Shown: piece after piece, positions 18,135 through 25,865 of the stretch
How the letters are laid out: each line of letters opens with the position of its first letter
How positions within the stretch are numbered: position 1 is the stretch's first letter
Assembly: GCA_947647615.1 (NCBI GenBank)
Contig: CANSKS010000023.1
Span: forward strand, 1-42,509
DNA length: 42,509 nt
From: an uncultured Neglectibacter sp.
Lineage (GTDB): Bacteria > Bacillota > Clostridia > Oscillospirales > Acutalibacteraceae
Direction: 5' to 3'
Made by a program: the position numbers and the translations under genes
The notes under the pieces: model-generated
Told to the model about the DNA's origin: nothing
Seen by the model: the letters and a program-made list of their open reading frames with translations, nothing else
Databases searched by the model: none

Positions 18135-18238
18135 AATTTTAAAAACGCAGTTTTTAAATTCCCTCGCGCAACGACGGGGCCAAGGAGAGCGAGATTTGGA
18201 GCCGCTTCCCGCAATAAAATTTGCCGCAAGGCAAATTT
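18135..18238. repeat. two hairpins in the parC-rpn intergenic region
   Basis: The 371-bp gap between 17986 and 18358 holds no gene that I can support. AATTTTAAAAAC and GTTTTTAAATT (18135-18160) form an A/T-rich stem with a one-base bulge. AAATTTGCC-GCAA-GGCAAATTT (18217-18238) is a perfect 9-bp stem with a stable GCAA (GNRA) tetraloop. Neither is followed by a clear T-tract. Function unknown. Confidence 0.5.
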
Positions 18239-18286
18239 CGTGCAAAACCGGCGAGTTTTAGGGACAGCATTCTTCTCCAAAAACCC

Positions 18287-18315
18287 TTGTAAAGTTCGCA
18301 GAAAAACCGTATACT
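18287..18315 (+). promoter_or_regulatory. promoter of the Rpn-family gene
   Basis: TTGTAA (18287-18292), 17 bp, TATACT (18310-18315), about 43 bp upstream of the start codon. Confidence 0.6.
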
Positions 18316-18357
18316 ATAGGAGAAGGAAGTAAGCTTTCGGAAGGGAGGCTGTGCCCA

Positions 18358-19278
18358 ATGCCAATTAAGAACTTTCAGGACTTAACACTGGCCGACGATT
18401 TCATGTTCGGGGAAGTTATGAGGCTCCCCCAAAACGTAAAGCCCTTCTTAGAGGCCCTGTTGAATATAAAAATAGCCTCCATTAACGTCATCGATAAACA
18501 AAAAGATCTGGACGACACTTACGATGCCCACGGGATCCGTTTAGACGTTTACCTGGAAGACGAAAACCACACCAAGTACGATGTGGAAATGCAGAGAACC
18601 CTGCGGCGTTACCTGGAAAAACGGGTCCGCTATTACCAAAGCGGCATAGACCGCCGAACCCTGGAGGCCGGGGAAGATTACGAAGAGCTAAAGGACAGCT
18701 ATGTGATCTTCGTCTGTACCAGCGACTATTTTGGAAAAGGCCTTGCGGTGTATGAAAAGGAAAGCCATGTGAAGGACGCCCCGGAGGTTCCCTTTGAAGA
18801 CGGCTCCCATGCCTTGATCTTAAATGCCGACTTCACAAAGGGCAACGCCAACCGGGAGGTTCTGGAATTCCTGAAATACATTCGGGCAGGCTATGAAGGC
18901 AGGGACTACGACGTTTCGGGGTCCCAGTATTTAAAGCAGATAGATTATACCATAGAAGATTTGAAAAAACGAAACGAAGAGGAGGTAAAATACATGACCA
19001 TAGCCATGAAGATGCGAGATGTGCGCAAGGAAGGCATAGAAGAAGGCCTGCTTGCGGGTTTGGCAAAAGGCCGCCAAGAGGGTCTGGCCAAGGGCCGTCA
19101 AGAGGGCCGTCAAGAGGGCCGTCAAGAGGGCCGTCAAGAGGGCCGTCAAGAGGGCCAAATAAACGAACAGCTGAAAATTGTGAAGCGCATGTACGCCCGG
19201 GGACGCTCCCTGGAAGAGATCAGCGATATGGTAGGCCTCCCCTTGGAAAAGGTGAGGCAGCTGGCGGAGCAGGAATAA
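18358..19278 (+). CDS. Rpn family recombination-promoting nuclease / PD-(D/E)XK transposase-like
   Basis: Members of the Rpn/PDDEXK_2 family are DNA endonucleases that stimulate RecA-independent recombination; many sit as solitary multi-copy genes. The start FQDLTLADDFMF is typical, followed by the nuclease core with IRLDVYLED and the D-ExQ signature YDVEMQ (residues about 75-80). A helical region with IRAGYEGRDYD follows. From about residue 235 the protein has RQEG repeats, encoded by five perfect GGCCGTCAAGAG units plus degenerate flanks. It ends in a helical tail with a resolvase-like helix-turn-helix look (MYARGRSLEEISDMVGLP). ATG with GGGAGG 9 nt upstream. 306 residues, intact. Own promoter and terminator. 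Confidence 0.85.
   Translation: MPIKNFQDLTLADDFMFGEVMRLPQNVKPFLEALLNIKIASINVIDKQKDLDDTYDAHGIRLDVYLEDENHTKYDVEMQRTLRRYLEKRVRYYQSGIDRRTLEAGEDYEELKDSYVIFVCTSDYFGKGLAVYEKESHVKDAPEVPFEDGSHALILNADFTKGNANREVLEFLKYIRAGYEGRDYDVSGSQYLKQIDYTIEDLKKRNEEEVKYMTIAMKMRDVRKEGIEEGLLAGLAKGRQEGLAKGRQEGRQEGRQEGRQEGRQEGQINEQLKIVKRMYARGRSLEEISDMVGLPLEKVRQLAEQE
19093..19152 (+). repeat. in-frame 12-bp tandem repeat in the Rpn gene
   Basis: Five identical tandem copies of GGCCGTCAAGAG, coding for RQEG. Because the unit is 12 bp, gain or loss of copies changes the linker length by four residues without shifting the frame. Confidence 0.95.
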
Positions 19279-19309
19279 AGAGCTCTTTATGGAAGAGGCT
19301 GAGAATAGG

Positions 19310-19341
19310 GGAAGGAATCATCAGAAGGTTCCTTCCTTTTT
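19310..19341 (+). terminator. intrinsic terminator after the Rpn gene
   Basis: GGAAGGAA (19310-19317) pairs with TTCCTTCC (19329-19336), followed directly by TTTTT (19337-19341). Confidence 0.8.
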
Positions 19342-19497
19342 GCTTATCATTTAAGCTTGTTTGTGGCTGTCGCTTTGCCGAGAAGCAGGGCCCAGGCGGC
19401 CTACTTTTCCCCGGCTTATTCGTTACGCAAAGAAGTTTCCTTCGGCGCTTAAAGCATTGGAATTTCTTGAGTCCAAGGCCTTCGCGTTTTTTGGTTT

Positions 19498-20727
19498 CTA
19501 TTGGGCATGCTTCAAAAGCAGGCCGGTGAGGCCTGTGCCGGCCAAAAAGAGCAGGGCCACCCAAAGCCACAGGAAGGTGATGGGAAAAGCTCCGGCAGTG
19601 AGGCCTATGGCGGCGCTGCTGAGAAAGCCCCCCAGCTGCAGGGAAAGCCCCTGGCCGCTGAGCAGGGTGGCGCGCACGGCGGAAGGGGAAGCCCGGTTTA
19701 CGGCGACGCCCCGGGCTGTGTCGGAAATGCCCAGGAAGAAATACAGGAGCAGGTAACCTGCCCCAAACCACAGGGCGCTCCCGGCAAAGCTCAGCAAAAC
19801 CAGGGAAAGGCCTGCGCACAGGCTTCCCAACAGGAACAAGGCCTGAACCTTGCCGGGGAAAAGGGTCCTTATCCTGTTGGGAACGGTGGGAAAGGGCTTC
19901 TCCAGGGCTTTTCCCGCCAAAAACGACCCGCCGATAGAAGCGCCAAAATAGCCAAAGTTCAACACGCCCAGCAGCCAGGTAAGGCTTTTGGTGTTCAACA
20001 GCTGGGTAAACCGGGGCTGCCAATAGGTTTCCAAAGGGAGCAGCAGCGCGCCGGTAAGAGCGGAGGCGGCCAGCAAAATGGGCAGCTGTCTTTGGGCTTT
20101 GCAGGCGTTCCAAAGGCGAGCGCTCTGCTCCCGAAAGGTAGGAGCTTTGCCGGAGGAATCAAGGGGAATCTCTCTGGTGAAAAGGGCTGCACTCCCCAAA
20201 GCTGCCAAAGTGAGGACCAGAGAACCGGCCAAAGCCAGAGAAACGCCTCCGGCCCAGTGAAGCACCCCGCCCAGCAAAGCCCCAAAAGCGGCACCTGCCG
20301 TGGTAAAAATATCTCTTTGAACGGAAAGCCTTCTTAGTCCGGTTTCTCCTTGTTCCTGCAAACCGGCGTCCAGAACCAGGGCGTCCAGGCTGCCGCTGGC
20401 CAAGGCCCGTGCTGTGCCGTAAAGGGCCAGGACTCCGTAGACGACCAAAGTGCCGCCGCCGAAAAAGAGGGAGAGCAGGGCGCAGAGGTAAACCCCTTGA
20501 GCAGCGAGGAAAACCCTTTTGCGGCCGAAAAGATCGGACAGCATACCGCTGGGAGCCTCCAAAATAAGGGAAACAGCAGAATGGATGGCCATGCCCACCG
20601 GCAGAGTTCCAAGGCTCAGACCCTTTTCCAATAGCAGTAAGCTCATCACCGGGGCCAGAACTCCCCGAGCCGTCCACTCCACTGTGAGCACTGCCAGTCC
20701 AATTTTAGAGGGAGCCGGTTTCTTCAT
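19498..20727 (-). CDS. MFS transporter, probable drug or metabolite exporter
   Basis: Major facilitator with about twelve hydrophobic segments. The loop 2-3 signature is visible as LSDLFGRKRVF (family pattern GxxxDRxGRR), preceded by APSGM. Substrate not predictable. From the ATG at 20727 (MKKPAPSKIGL) it is 409 residues; GGGAGG lies 9 nt upstream. A longer frame to 20775 would overlap the regulator more deeply and has no ribosome binding site. The start overlaps the 3' end of the HTH regulator gene by 23 nt, so the two are co-transcribed and probably translationally coupled. Export of a compound sensed by that regulator is a reasonable inference. Confidence 0.88.
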   Translation of the reverse strand: MKKPAPSKIGLAVLTVEWTARGVLAPVMSLLLLEKGLSLGTLPVGMAIHSAVSLILEAPSGMLSDLFGRKRVFLAAQGVYLCALLSLFFGGGTLVVYGVLALYGTARALASGSLDALVLDAGLQEQGETGLRRLSVQRDIFTTAGAAFGALLGGVLHWAGGVSLALAGSLVLTLAALGSAALFTREIPLDSSGKAPTFREQSARLWNACKAQRQLPILLAASALTGALLLPLETYWQPRFTQLLNTKSLTWLLGVLNFGYFGASIGGSFLAGKALEKPFPTVPNRIRTLFPGKVQALFLLGSLCAGLSLVLLSFAGSALWFGAGYLLLYFFLGISDTARGVAVNRASPSAVRATLLSGQGLSLQLGGFLSSAAIGLTAGAFPITFLWLWVALLFLAGTGLTGLLLKHAQ

Positions 20728-21310
20728 GGTTTTCTGCCTCCCACTTTGCGTTATAGGCCACTGCGGCATATTCATAAGGGCAAGCGCCCGGCGTGGGAGT
20801 GGAGCGGGCGTCCAAGAAATCCAGAATTTGCGTCATCAGCTGGCCCGCCTCCTGTGGCGTCAGATAAATCACGCCGGTGAGGGCGTCGCCGTGCTGGGGA
20901 AGGTGTGTCACCCCTTGGGCCTCTAAGTCCTTCAAGGCCGAAAAGAAACGCTCGGTGATTTGTTCCACATGGTTTTTCACCAGCACTTCCTGAATTTCCC
21001 GGGCGGCAGGCTCTGTCTCTCCCATACAGACGCTGGCCGGTACCCGTTTATAAAATTTGGCGGTGAAGCCATGAATTTTTTGGGTATGGGAAAAGGCCGC
21101 GACGCCAATCGCTTCCAGGGCGGAAAGGTGGTGGCCTGCGCTGGAAGGGGAAATGTGAAGCCTGTCGGCAAGCTGTTTCGCGGTGAGCCCTTGGGGGCAA
21201 ATCTCCAGCTCCCGCAGAATCTTCTGGCGTAAGGGGTGCATATAGGCCCGAAGCTCCTTTTCTGTATGCAGGTAAATCCGCAGCTTTCCGTCTTCTACAA
21301 CCTTTTTCAT
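20705..21310 (-). CDS. ArsR-like winged-helix transcriptional regulator
   Basis: The N-terminal third is a winged helix: MHPLRQKILREL, then GLTAKQLADRLHIS and the recognition helix SPSSAGHHLSAL. Residues about 90-201 form a ligand or dimer domain with no family that I recognise. The ATG at 21310 (MKKVVEDGK) has GGAG 8 nt upstream; an ATG six codons earlier lacks one. 201 residues. It heads the operon with the MFS gene. A perfect 19-bp palindrome sits between the -35 and -10 elements of its own promoter, pointing to negative autoregulation. Inducer unknown. Confidence 0.85.
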   Translation of the reverse strand: MKKVVEDGKLRIYLHTEKELRAYMHPLRQKILRELEICPQGLTAKQLADRLHISPSSAGHHLSALEAIGVAAFSHTQKIHGFTAKFYKRVPASVCMGETEPAAREIQEVLVKNHVEQITERFFSALKDLEAQGVTHLPQHGDALTGVIYLTPQEAGQLMTQILDFLDARSTPTPGACPYEYAAVAYNAKWEAENHEETGSL

Positions 21311-21353
21311 ATGGTATTCTCCAATCATAACAAAAACTGGTATGTTGTGACTG

Positions 21354-21383
21354 ATTATATCATAACAACTTTTGTTATGTCAA
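21354..21383 (-). promoter_or_regulatory. consensus promoter with operator palindrome for the HTH-MFS operon
   Basis: On the minus strand TTGACA (21383-21378), 18 bp, TATAAT (21359-21354). The spacer is filled by the perfect palindrome CATAACAA-CTT-TTGTTATG (21361-21379). A related half-site CATAACAAAA lies at 21325-21334. The layout is that of a repressor operator. Confidence 0.8.
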
Positions 21384-21419
21384 GCTGTTTTTCACGTTAG
21401 GGTTGGAAGGCCGACACAT

Positions 21420-21451
21420 AGCCCTGCACAGGGAAACACCTGTGCAGGGCT
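21420..21451. repeat. perfect 13-bp-stem hairpin between divergent regulators
   Basis: AGCCCTGCACAGG (21420-21432), loop GAAACA, CCTGTGCAGGGCT (21439-21451). No T-tract follows on either strand, and it lies between two divergent genes where no terminator is expected. Function unknown; a protein-binding site or remnant of a small mobile element are options. Confidence 0.7.
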
Positions 21452-21504
21452 GCTGAATATCATGGTACAGAGAAAATAAAAGTACGGTATTTTTTTGTAG
21501 TACA

Positions 21505-21533
21505 TTGCTTTTTCTATGCTGCGGCGATATACT
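21505..21533 (+). promoter_or_regulatory. promoter of the HxlR-type gene
   Basis: TTGCTT (21505-21510), 17 bp, TATACT (21528-21533). Transcription would begin near 21540, only about 8 nt before the proposed TTG start. Confidence 0.5.
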
Positions 21534-21547
21534 ACCGGCAGGGGGTT

Positions 21548-21892
21548 TTGGAAATAAGAAAAACAGAAACAGCAGTTCGGCGCTGCAAGACTATGTCAAC
21601 ACTCCAAAAAATACTGGGCGGTAAATGGAAACTGGAAATTCTCTACTATATAGCCTTTCATGACATTCATAGATTTGGCGCTCTGCGCCGCCAGCTTGAA
21701 GAAATAACAGAGTCTTCCTTGACAAAACAGCTTCGGGAATTAGAAGCCGATGGATTTTTAATTCGGCATGACTATAAGGAGATTCCGCCAAGAGTGGAAT
21801 ACACGCTGTCTGAATTGGGAATGAGCTTTATTGACGTTATCTGCTATATGAAAGAATGGGGAGAACGCAATCTGCCAAATTGCACAGACTGA
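21548..21892 (+). CDS. HxlR-family winged-helix transcriptional regulator
   Basis: Small DUF24/HxlR regulator of 114 residues. The family core is clear: LGGKWKLEILYYIA, FGALRRQLEEITESSLTKQLREL, and the wing PPRVEYTLSELGMSF. HxlR proteins act as dimers and often sense aldehydes or redox state through a cysteine near the N-terminus; here C14 in RRCKTM may serve. The start is uncertain: TTG 21548 has AGGGGG only 2 nt upstream, and ATG 21593 has no ribosome binding site and would cut into the first helix. The DNA is more AT-rich than the flanking operon, consistent with separate acquisition. Confidence 0.82.
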   Translation: MEIRKTETAVRRCKTMSTLQKILGGKWKLEILYYIAFHDIHRFGALRRQLEEITESSLTKQLRELEADGFLIRHDYKEIPPRVEYTLSELGMSFIDVICYMKEWGERNLPNCTD

Positions 21893-22028
21893 GCTCTACC
21901 CTGCCGTTGAGCTGTAGATAGTGCCGGAACGGGAATATCTGGCCTATTATCATTCCACCCAGAAGCGCAGGAACAAGACGGCGCAGCCTTCCCCTTTGCT
22001 TTTTGATGGATTTTCTTCAAAAAAAGGA

Positions 22029-22057
22029 TTGAGAAATTTTAAAAAAGCTTCTATAAT
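22029..22057 (+). promoter_or_regulatory. promoter of the metalloprotease gene
   Basis: TTGAGA (22029-22034), 17 bp, TATAAT (22052-22057), about 30 bp before the start codon. Confidence 0.7.
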
Positions 22058-22087
22058 AAATCATATGGAATTTGTGAGGAGAGGAGA

Positions 22088-22834
22088 ATGTTTATGATAG
22101 GGATCCAAGCGGTAGGAAGCTACCCGGTATCGCGGGCCTATGCCTACGCGATGCAGAAGCGGGGAGCCGTACCTCAAAGTCAGCCCTCTGTGCCGGTAGA
22201 GCCGGTAGCTCCGGTAAAGCCTGCCGGCAGGACGGAGTCACAGCAGGATGCCCCGAAACTGACACCCCTGTCCTTTGCCAGGGAAGGGGTAGACCCGGTG
22301 GAAATGGCGGTCCGGGGCCGCATTCAATATGTGGAGCCCAGCTCCCAAGGGCAAGCGTTATTGCCCCTCCAAGGGGAAAAGCAAGAGGAACAGGCCATAG
22401 CCCTTCCCGGAGCGAAGCAGGGAACGGAAAAGGCTGTAACTCTTCCCGGAGAGGAAGAAGAGGCGAAATCCCCCCAAGAGACTATGGAAGAGGGCGAATG
22501 CCAAACCTGCAAACACCGGAAATACCAGGATGGCTCCAACGACCCGGGTGTTTCTTTTAAGACGCCCGCTCACATTGCCCCGGAGCAGGCAGCCGCCACG
22601 GTCAGAGGCCACGAAATGGAGCATGTAGTTCGGGAACAGGCATCGGCCCGGCGGGAAGGGCGCCAGGTCGTGCAGCAGACTGTGACGATGCATACCGCCA
22701 TTTGTCCGGAATGCGGCGATGTCTATGTTTCCGGCGGTACCACCCGTACCGTTACCAGGGCAAATAGCCAGGCGGAGATGTTCCAGCAGCAGCCCGAAAA
22801 GTCCATTTCCCCTGTGTTTGAGGCGGTGGCTTAA
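22088..22834 (+). CDS. putative zinc metalloprotease, SprA-related family
   Basis: 248 residues. The C-terminal half carries the zinc-protease motif HEMEH (about 175-179) in RGHEMEHVVREQA, flanked by two paired-cysteine motifs, CQTC (about 138-141) and CPEC (about 207-210). A conserved-looking stretch DPGVSFKTPAHIAPEQAA lies between. This arrangement matches the SprA-related putative metalloproteases, whose substrates are unknown. Residues 30-135 are Pro/Glu/Gln-rich low complexity with three LP-G-E/K repeats and look disordered. No signal peptide. ATG 22088 and ATG 22094 both have a suitable GAGGAG. Single-gene unit with its own promoter and terminator. Confidence 0.75.
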   Translation: MFMIGIQAVGSYPVSRAYAYAMQKRGAVPQSQPSVPVEPVAPVKPAGRTESQQDAPKLTPLSFAREGVDPVEMAVRGRIQYVEPSSQGQALLPLQGEKQEEQAIALPGAKQGTEKAVTLPGEEEEAKSPQETMEEGECQTCKHRKYQDGSNDPGVSFKTPAHIAPEQAAATVRGHEMEHVVREQASARREGRQVVQQTVTMHTAICPECGDVYVSGGTTRTVTRANSQAEMFQQQPEKSISPVFEAVA

Positions 22835-22867
22835 TTCCGCTTTCCCACATCTCTGAATAGCTAAGCT

Positions 22868-22909
22868 GGCAGAAACAGGCCTTTTTCGCCTGCTTCTGCC
22901 TTTGTTTTT
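22868..22909 (+). terminator. intrinsic terminator after the metalloprotease gene
   Basis: GGCAGAA-A-CAGGC pairs with GCCTG-C-TTCTGCC (22868-22900), then TTTGTTTTT. A second perfect stem, CAAACAGCC/GGCTGTTTG (22915-22940), follows directly. Confidence 0.8.
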
Positions 22910-22971
22910 GGCAGCAAACAGCCGGCTCCTAGGCTGTTTGGGGTGTTTTACGCCTTTCGGGGCAAAGACAG

Positions 22972-23000
22972 TTGACGGGGGGCGGGTAGGCTGATATAAT
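22972..23000 (+). promoter_or_regulatory. promoter of the KdgK-like kinase gene
   Basis: TTGACG (22972-22977), 17 bp, TATAAT (22995-23000). The leader to the ATG at 23133 is about 125 nt. I see no known riboswitch in it. Confidence 0.75.
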
Positions 23001-23132
23001 CAAAAATAATGGAAAAAAGGGAAGAGCTTTCGGCTTTGTGCAAGGAAGAAGAAAGCTCAGGAGGGCCTTTTTCCCAATTCCTGTTTTGCTTTCCAAGGGG
23101 CAAAACCAGGATAAAAGGAAGGGAAGAGTTGT

Positions 23133-24206
23133 ATGGAGTTAAAAAAGGACGCCAAGTATGCCATTGTGGTGCCCACCAGCATGGGGGTGAGGCTCACGCC
23201 CAAAGACCGTCAGCCGGTACAGCTGAGTCACGAATATTCTATGTATGCCACCAGTGCCGAAAGCAATGTGCTGAATGTGGCTGCCTCTTTGGGCATGAAC
23301 ACCAAGGTGCTCACCAATTTTGTCAAGGACAGCCCCATCGCCGCCTTTATCAAGGCGGAGTTAAGGGCCAGGGGCATTGGCTACGAAGGGCCCGAGCTTC
23401 CCCAAGAGGGCCCCTGGGGCTGCCGCCACCAGTTCAACATTGCCGATAACGGCTATGGGCTGCGGGGCCCTGTGGTCACAAATGACCGGGCGGGAGAAGC
23501 AGGCCGCCTGCTTCGGGTGGAGGATTATGACCTGGGCCGCATCTTCGGGGAAGAAGGGGTGCAAATTTTGCACCTTTCCGGTCTCATCGCCGCCCTGTCT
23601 CCGGGAACCGGCCAGTTCTGTTTGGCTTTGGCCCGAGCTGCCAAAAAATACGGCACGGTGATCTCCTTCGATTTAAACTATAGAGCTTCCTTCTGGAAAG
23701 GCCGGGAAGAGGAGCTTCGGGCTGTATTTTCCGAAATCGCCTCTGCTGCCGATATCCTTATTGGCAATGAGGAGGATTTCCAGCTGGCCTTGGGAATCCA
23801 GGGCCCCGAGGCGGGAGGAAAAGACCTCTCCGCAAAAATAGAGGGCTTCCAGGGGATGATCCAACGGGTGAAGGAGGCCTACCCCCAGGCTCAGGTGTTT
23901 GCCACCACCCTGCGCCAGGTTGTTTCCGCCAACAGCCATATGTGGGGCGCCATTTTGCTGGCCGGAGAAGTTTGGCATGTGGAAGAGCCTCGGGAAATTT
24001 CTGTACTGGACCGCATCGGCGGCGGCGACAGCTTTGTGGGCGGCCTGCTTTACGGCATTTTGAAGGGTTGGGAACCGGAAAAGTGGCTGCAGTTCGGCTG
24101 GGCCACCGGCGCGCTGGCCACCACCATGCTGCAGGATTACTGTACCCCCAGTGGGGAAGACCAGGTTTGGAGCGTCTATGCCGGGAACGCCCGAGTAAAG
24201 CGCTGA
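23133..24206 (+). CDS. kdgK: PfkB-family sugar kinase, 2-dehydro-3-deoxygluconokinase-like
   Basis: Ribokinase-fold kinase, 357 residues. The substrate-side motif TSAESNVLNVAASLG, the DLNYRASFWKG segment and IGNEEDFQLALG are typical of KDG kinases. The second PfkB signature is DRIGGGDSFVGGLLYG with the catalytic aspartate in GGGDS (usually GAGDS). KdgK phosphorylates 2-keto-3-deoxygluconate in hexuronate degradation. ATG preceded by AAGGGAAG. gnd starts 118 bp downstream on the same strand, and KDG-6-P aldolase is not in the window, so the pathway must be completed elsewhere. The exact sugar acid is an inference; other ketose kinases of this subgroup are possible. Confidence 0.82.
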   Translation: MELKKDAKYAIVVPTSMGVRLTPKDRQPVQLSHEYSMYATSAESNVLNVAASLGMNTKVLTNFVKDSPIAAFIKAELRARGIGYEGPELPQEGPWGCRHQFNIADNGYGLRGPVVTNDRAGEAGRLLRVEDYDLGRIFGEEGVQILHLSGLIAALSPGTGQFCLALARAAKKYGTVISFDLNYRASFWKGREEELRAVFSEIASAADILIGNEEDFQLALGIQGPEAGGKDLSAKIEGFQGMIQRVKEAYPQAQVFATTLRQVVSANSHMWGAILLAGEVWHVEEPREISVLDRIGGGDSFVGGLLYGILKGWEPEKWLQFGWATGALATTMLQDYCTPSGEDQVWSVYAGNARVKR

Positions 24207-24324
24207 AGCCCGCGAAGCAGACTTTTGCCAACAAAAAGCAAGAATAGAAGGAATCAATAACAAAAAGAGCGGCGGCACGCTAAGGGATCACCCCGGCAGG
24301 GCAGGCGCCGCGGTGGAGGAAACG

Positions 24325-25776
24325 ATGGAAAAAGCAAATATCGGCCTCATTGGCCTGGCGGTCATGGGGGAAAATTTAGTGATCAATATGGAATCCAAGG
24401 GCTTTTCGGTGGCGGTGTATAACCGTACGCAGGAAAGGGTGACAAGGTTTCTGGAGGGCCGGGCCAAGGGGAAAAACATTGTGGGCGCCTCTTCCCTGGA
24501 GGACCTGGTGGAAAAGCTGGAAAAGCCCCGGAAGGTCATGCTGATGATCAAGGCAGGGAATCCGGTAGATGAAATGATCGAAAGGCTTCTGCCCCTGCTG
24601 GAGGAGGGAGATGTGATCATCGACGGCGGGAATTCCCATTTTCCCGACACCATACGCCGTACAGCTTATGTAGAAGAGCATGGGAAGCTTTACATTGGCA
24701 CCGGTGTTTCCGGCGGGGAAGAAGGAGCGCTGAAGGGCCCCTCCATGATGCCCGGCGGCTCTCCAGAGGCTTGGCCCCTGGTAAAGCCCATCCTTCAAAG
24801 CATCTGCGCCAAGGTGGAAACCGGCGAGCCCTGCTGCGATTGGGTGGGGGAAAACGGCGCGGGCCATTTTGTGAAGATGGTACATAACGGCATTGAGTAC
24901 GGCGACATGCAGCTCATTTGCGAATGCTACCATTTAATGCGGGACCTGTTGGGCATGAGCGCCCAAGAGATGCATGAGGTGTTCGCCGGCTGGAACCAAG
25001 GCGAGCTGGACAGCTACCTGATCGATATTACCAAGGACATCCTGGCCTTTCCCGATGTCGACGGCAAACCTATGGTAGATAAAATTTTAGATACCGCCGG
25101 TCAAAAGGGCACCGGGAAATGGACGGGCATTGCCGCCCTGGACGAGGGTGTTCCCCTTACCCTCATCAGCGAAGCGGTGTTCGCAAGGTGCCTTTCCGCC
25201 ATGAAGGAGGAACGGGTGGAGGCTTCGAAGGAGTTCCCCAAGGAAAAGCCGGTGTTTTCCGGCGATAAAGAGGCTTTTTTGAAAGATCTGGAAAAGACCC
25301 TCTACGCTTCCAAAATCGTCTCTTATGCCCAGGGGTACGCCCTGATGAGCGCTGCAGCCAAAACCTATGGCTGGAACCTGAATTATGGAGGCATCGCTTT
25401 GATGTGGCGGGGAGGCTGCATTATTCGCAGCGTGTTCCTTGGAAAGATCAAGGAAGCCTACGAAAAGGAGCCCGGCCTGAAAAACCTGCTGCTGGATCCC
25501 TTTTTCCGGGATACGGTAAAGGGCTGCCTGGAAAGCTGGCGCCGGGTGATTGCCGCGGCGGTGCTTCAAGGTGTCCCCACCCCGGCTATGTCGGCCGCTT
25601 TGAACTATTTCGACGGCTACACCAGTGAATTCCTGCCGGCAAACCTGCTGCAGGCCCAGCGGGACTACTTTGGCGCCCACACCTATGAGCGCCTGGACGC
25701 CCCCAGGGGGGAATTTTTCCACACCAATTGGACCGGTCACGGCGGCGATACCGCTGCCACCACCTATGACGTGTGA
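24325..25776 (+). CDS. gnd: 6-phosphogluconate dehydrogenase, decarboxylating
   Basis: Oxidises 6-phosphogluconate to ribulose-5-phosphate and CO2 with formation of NADPH (oxidative pentose phosphate pathway), cytoplasmic. Long-form enzyme of 483 residues. The Rossmann start IGLIGLAVMGENL is followed by the cofactor loop YNRTQERV, the substrate loop GVSGGEEGALKGPSMMPGG and the catalytic segment GAGHFVKMVHNGIEYGDMQ. The C-terminal tail THGHGGDT-like segment reads TGHGGDTAATTYDV. ATG 24325 has GGAGG 5 nt upstream; GTG 24313 is a weaker alternative. Together with kdgK it suggests use of gluconate-type substrates. Confidence 0.94.
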   Translation: MEKANIGLIGLAVMGENLVINMESKGFSVAVYNRTQERVTRFLEGRAKGKNIVGASSLEDLVEKLEKPRKVMLMIKAGNPVDEMIERLLPLLEEGDVIIDGGNSHFPDTIRRTAYVEEHGKLYIGTGVSGGEEGALKGPSMMPGGSPEAWPLVKPILQSICAKVETGEPCCDWVGENGAGHFVKMVHNGIEYGDMQLICECYHLMRDLLGMSAQEMHEVFAGWNQGELDSYLIDITKDILAFPDVDGKPMVDKILDTAGQKGTGKWTGIAALDEGVPLTLISEAVFARCLSAMKEERVEASKEFPKEKPVFSGDKEAFLKDLEKTLYASKIVSYAQGYALMSAAAKTYGWNLNYGGIALMWRGGCIIRSVFLGKIKEAYEKEPGLKNLLLDPFFRDTVKGCLESWRRVIAAAVLQGVPTPAMSAALNYFDGYTSEFLPANLLQAQRDYFGAHTYERLDAPRGEFFHTNWTGHGGDTAATTYDV

Positions 25777-25806
25777 GAGCGGGAGAGGAAAACTCTATCG
25801 ACCCAA

Positions 25807-25835
25807 TTGACGCATTTATCTAAATTCAATTTTAG
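25807..25835 (+). promoter_or_regulatory. possible promoter/operator upstream of luxS
   Basis: TTGACG (25807-25812) has no good -10 at 17 bp (TTTTAG). A dyad CTAAA-TTCAAT-TTTAG spans 25820-25835. Weak; luxS may instead be read from gnd, 89 bp upstream. Confidence 0.25.
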
Positions 25836-25865
25836 TATCGCAGAGAAGGGAAGTTGCCAATAGTT

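Noticed and set aside
21921..22097. 58-codon frame after HxlR with a charged, protein-like beginning
   Set aside because: GTG start without ribosome binding site, and the frame contains the promoter of the next gene. It may be a gene remnant, but I cannot support it.
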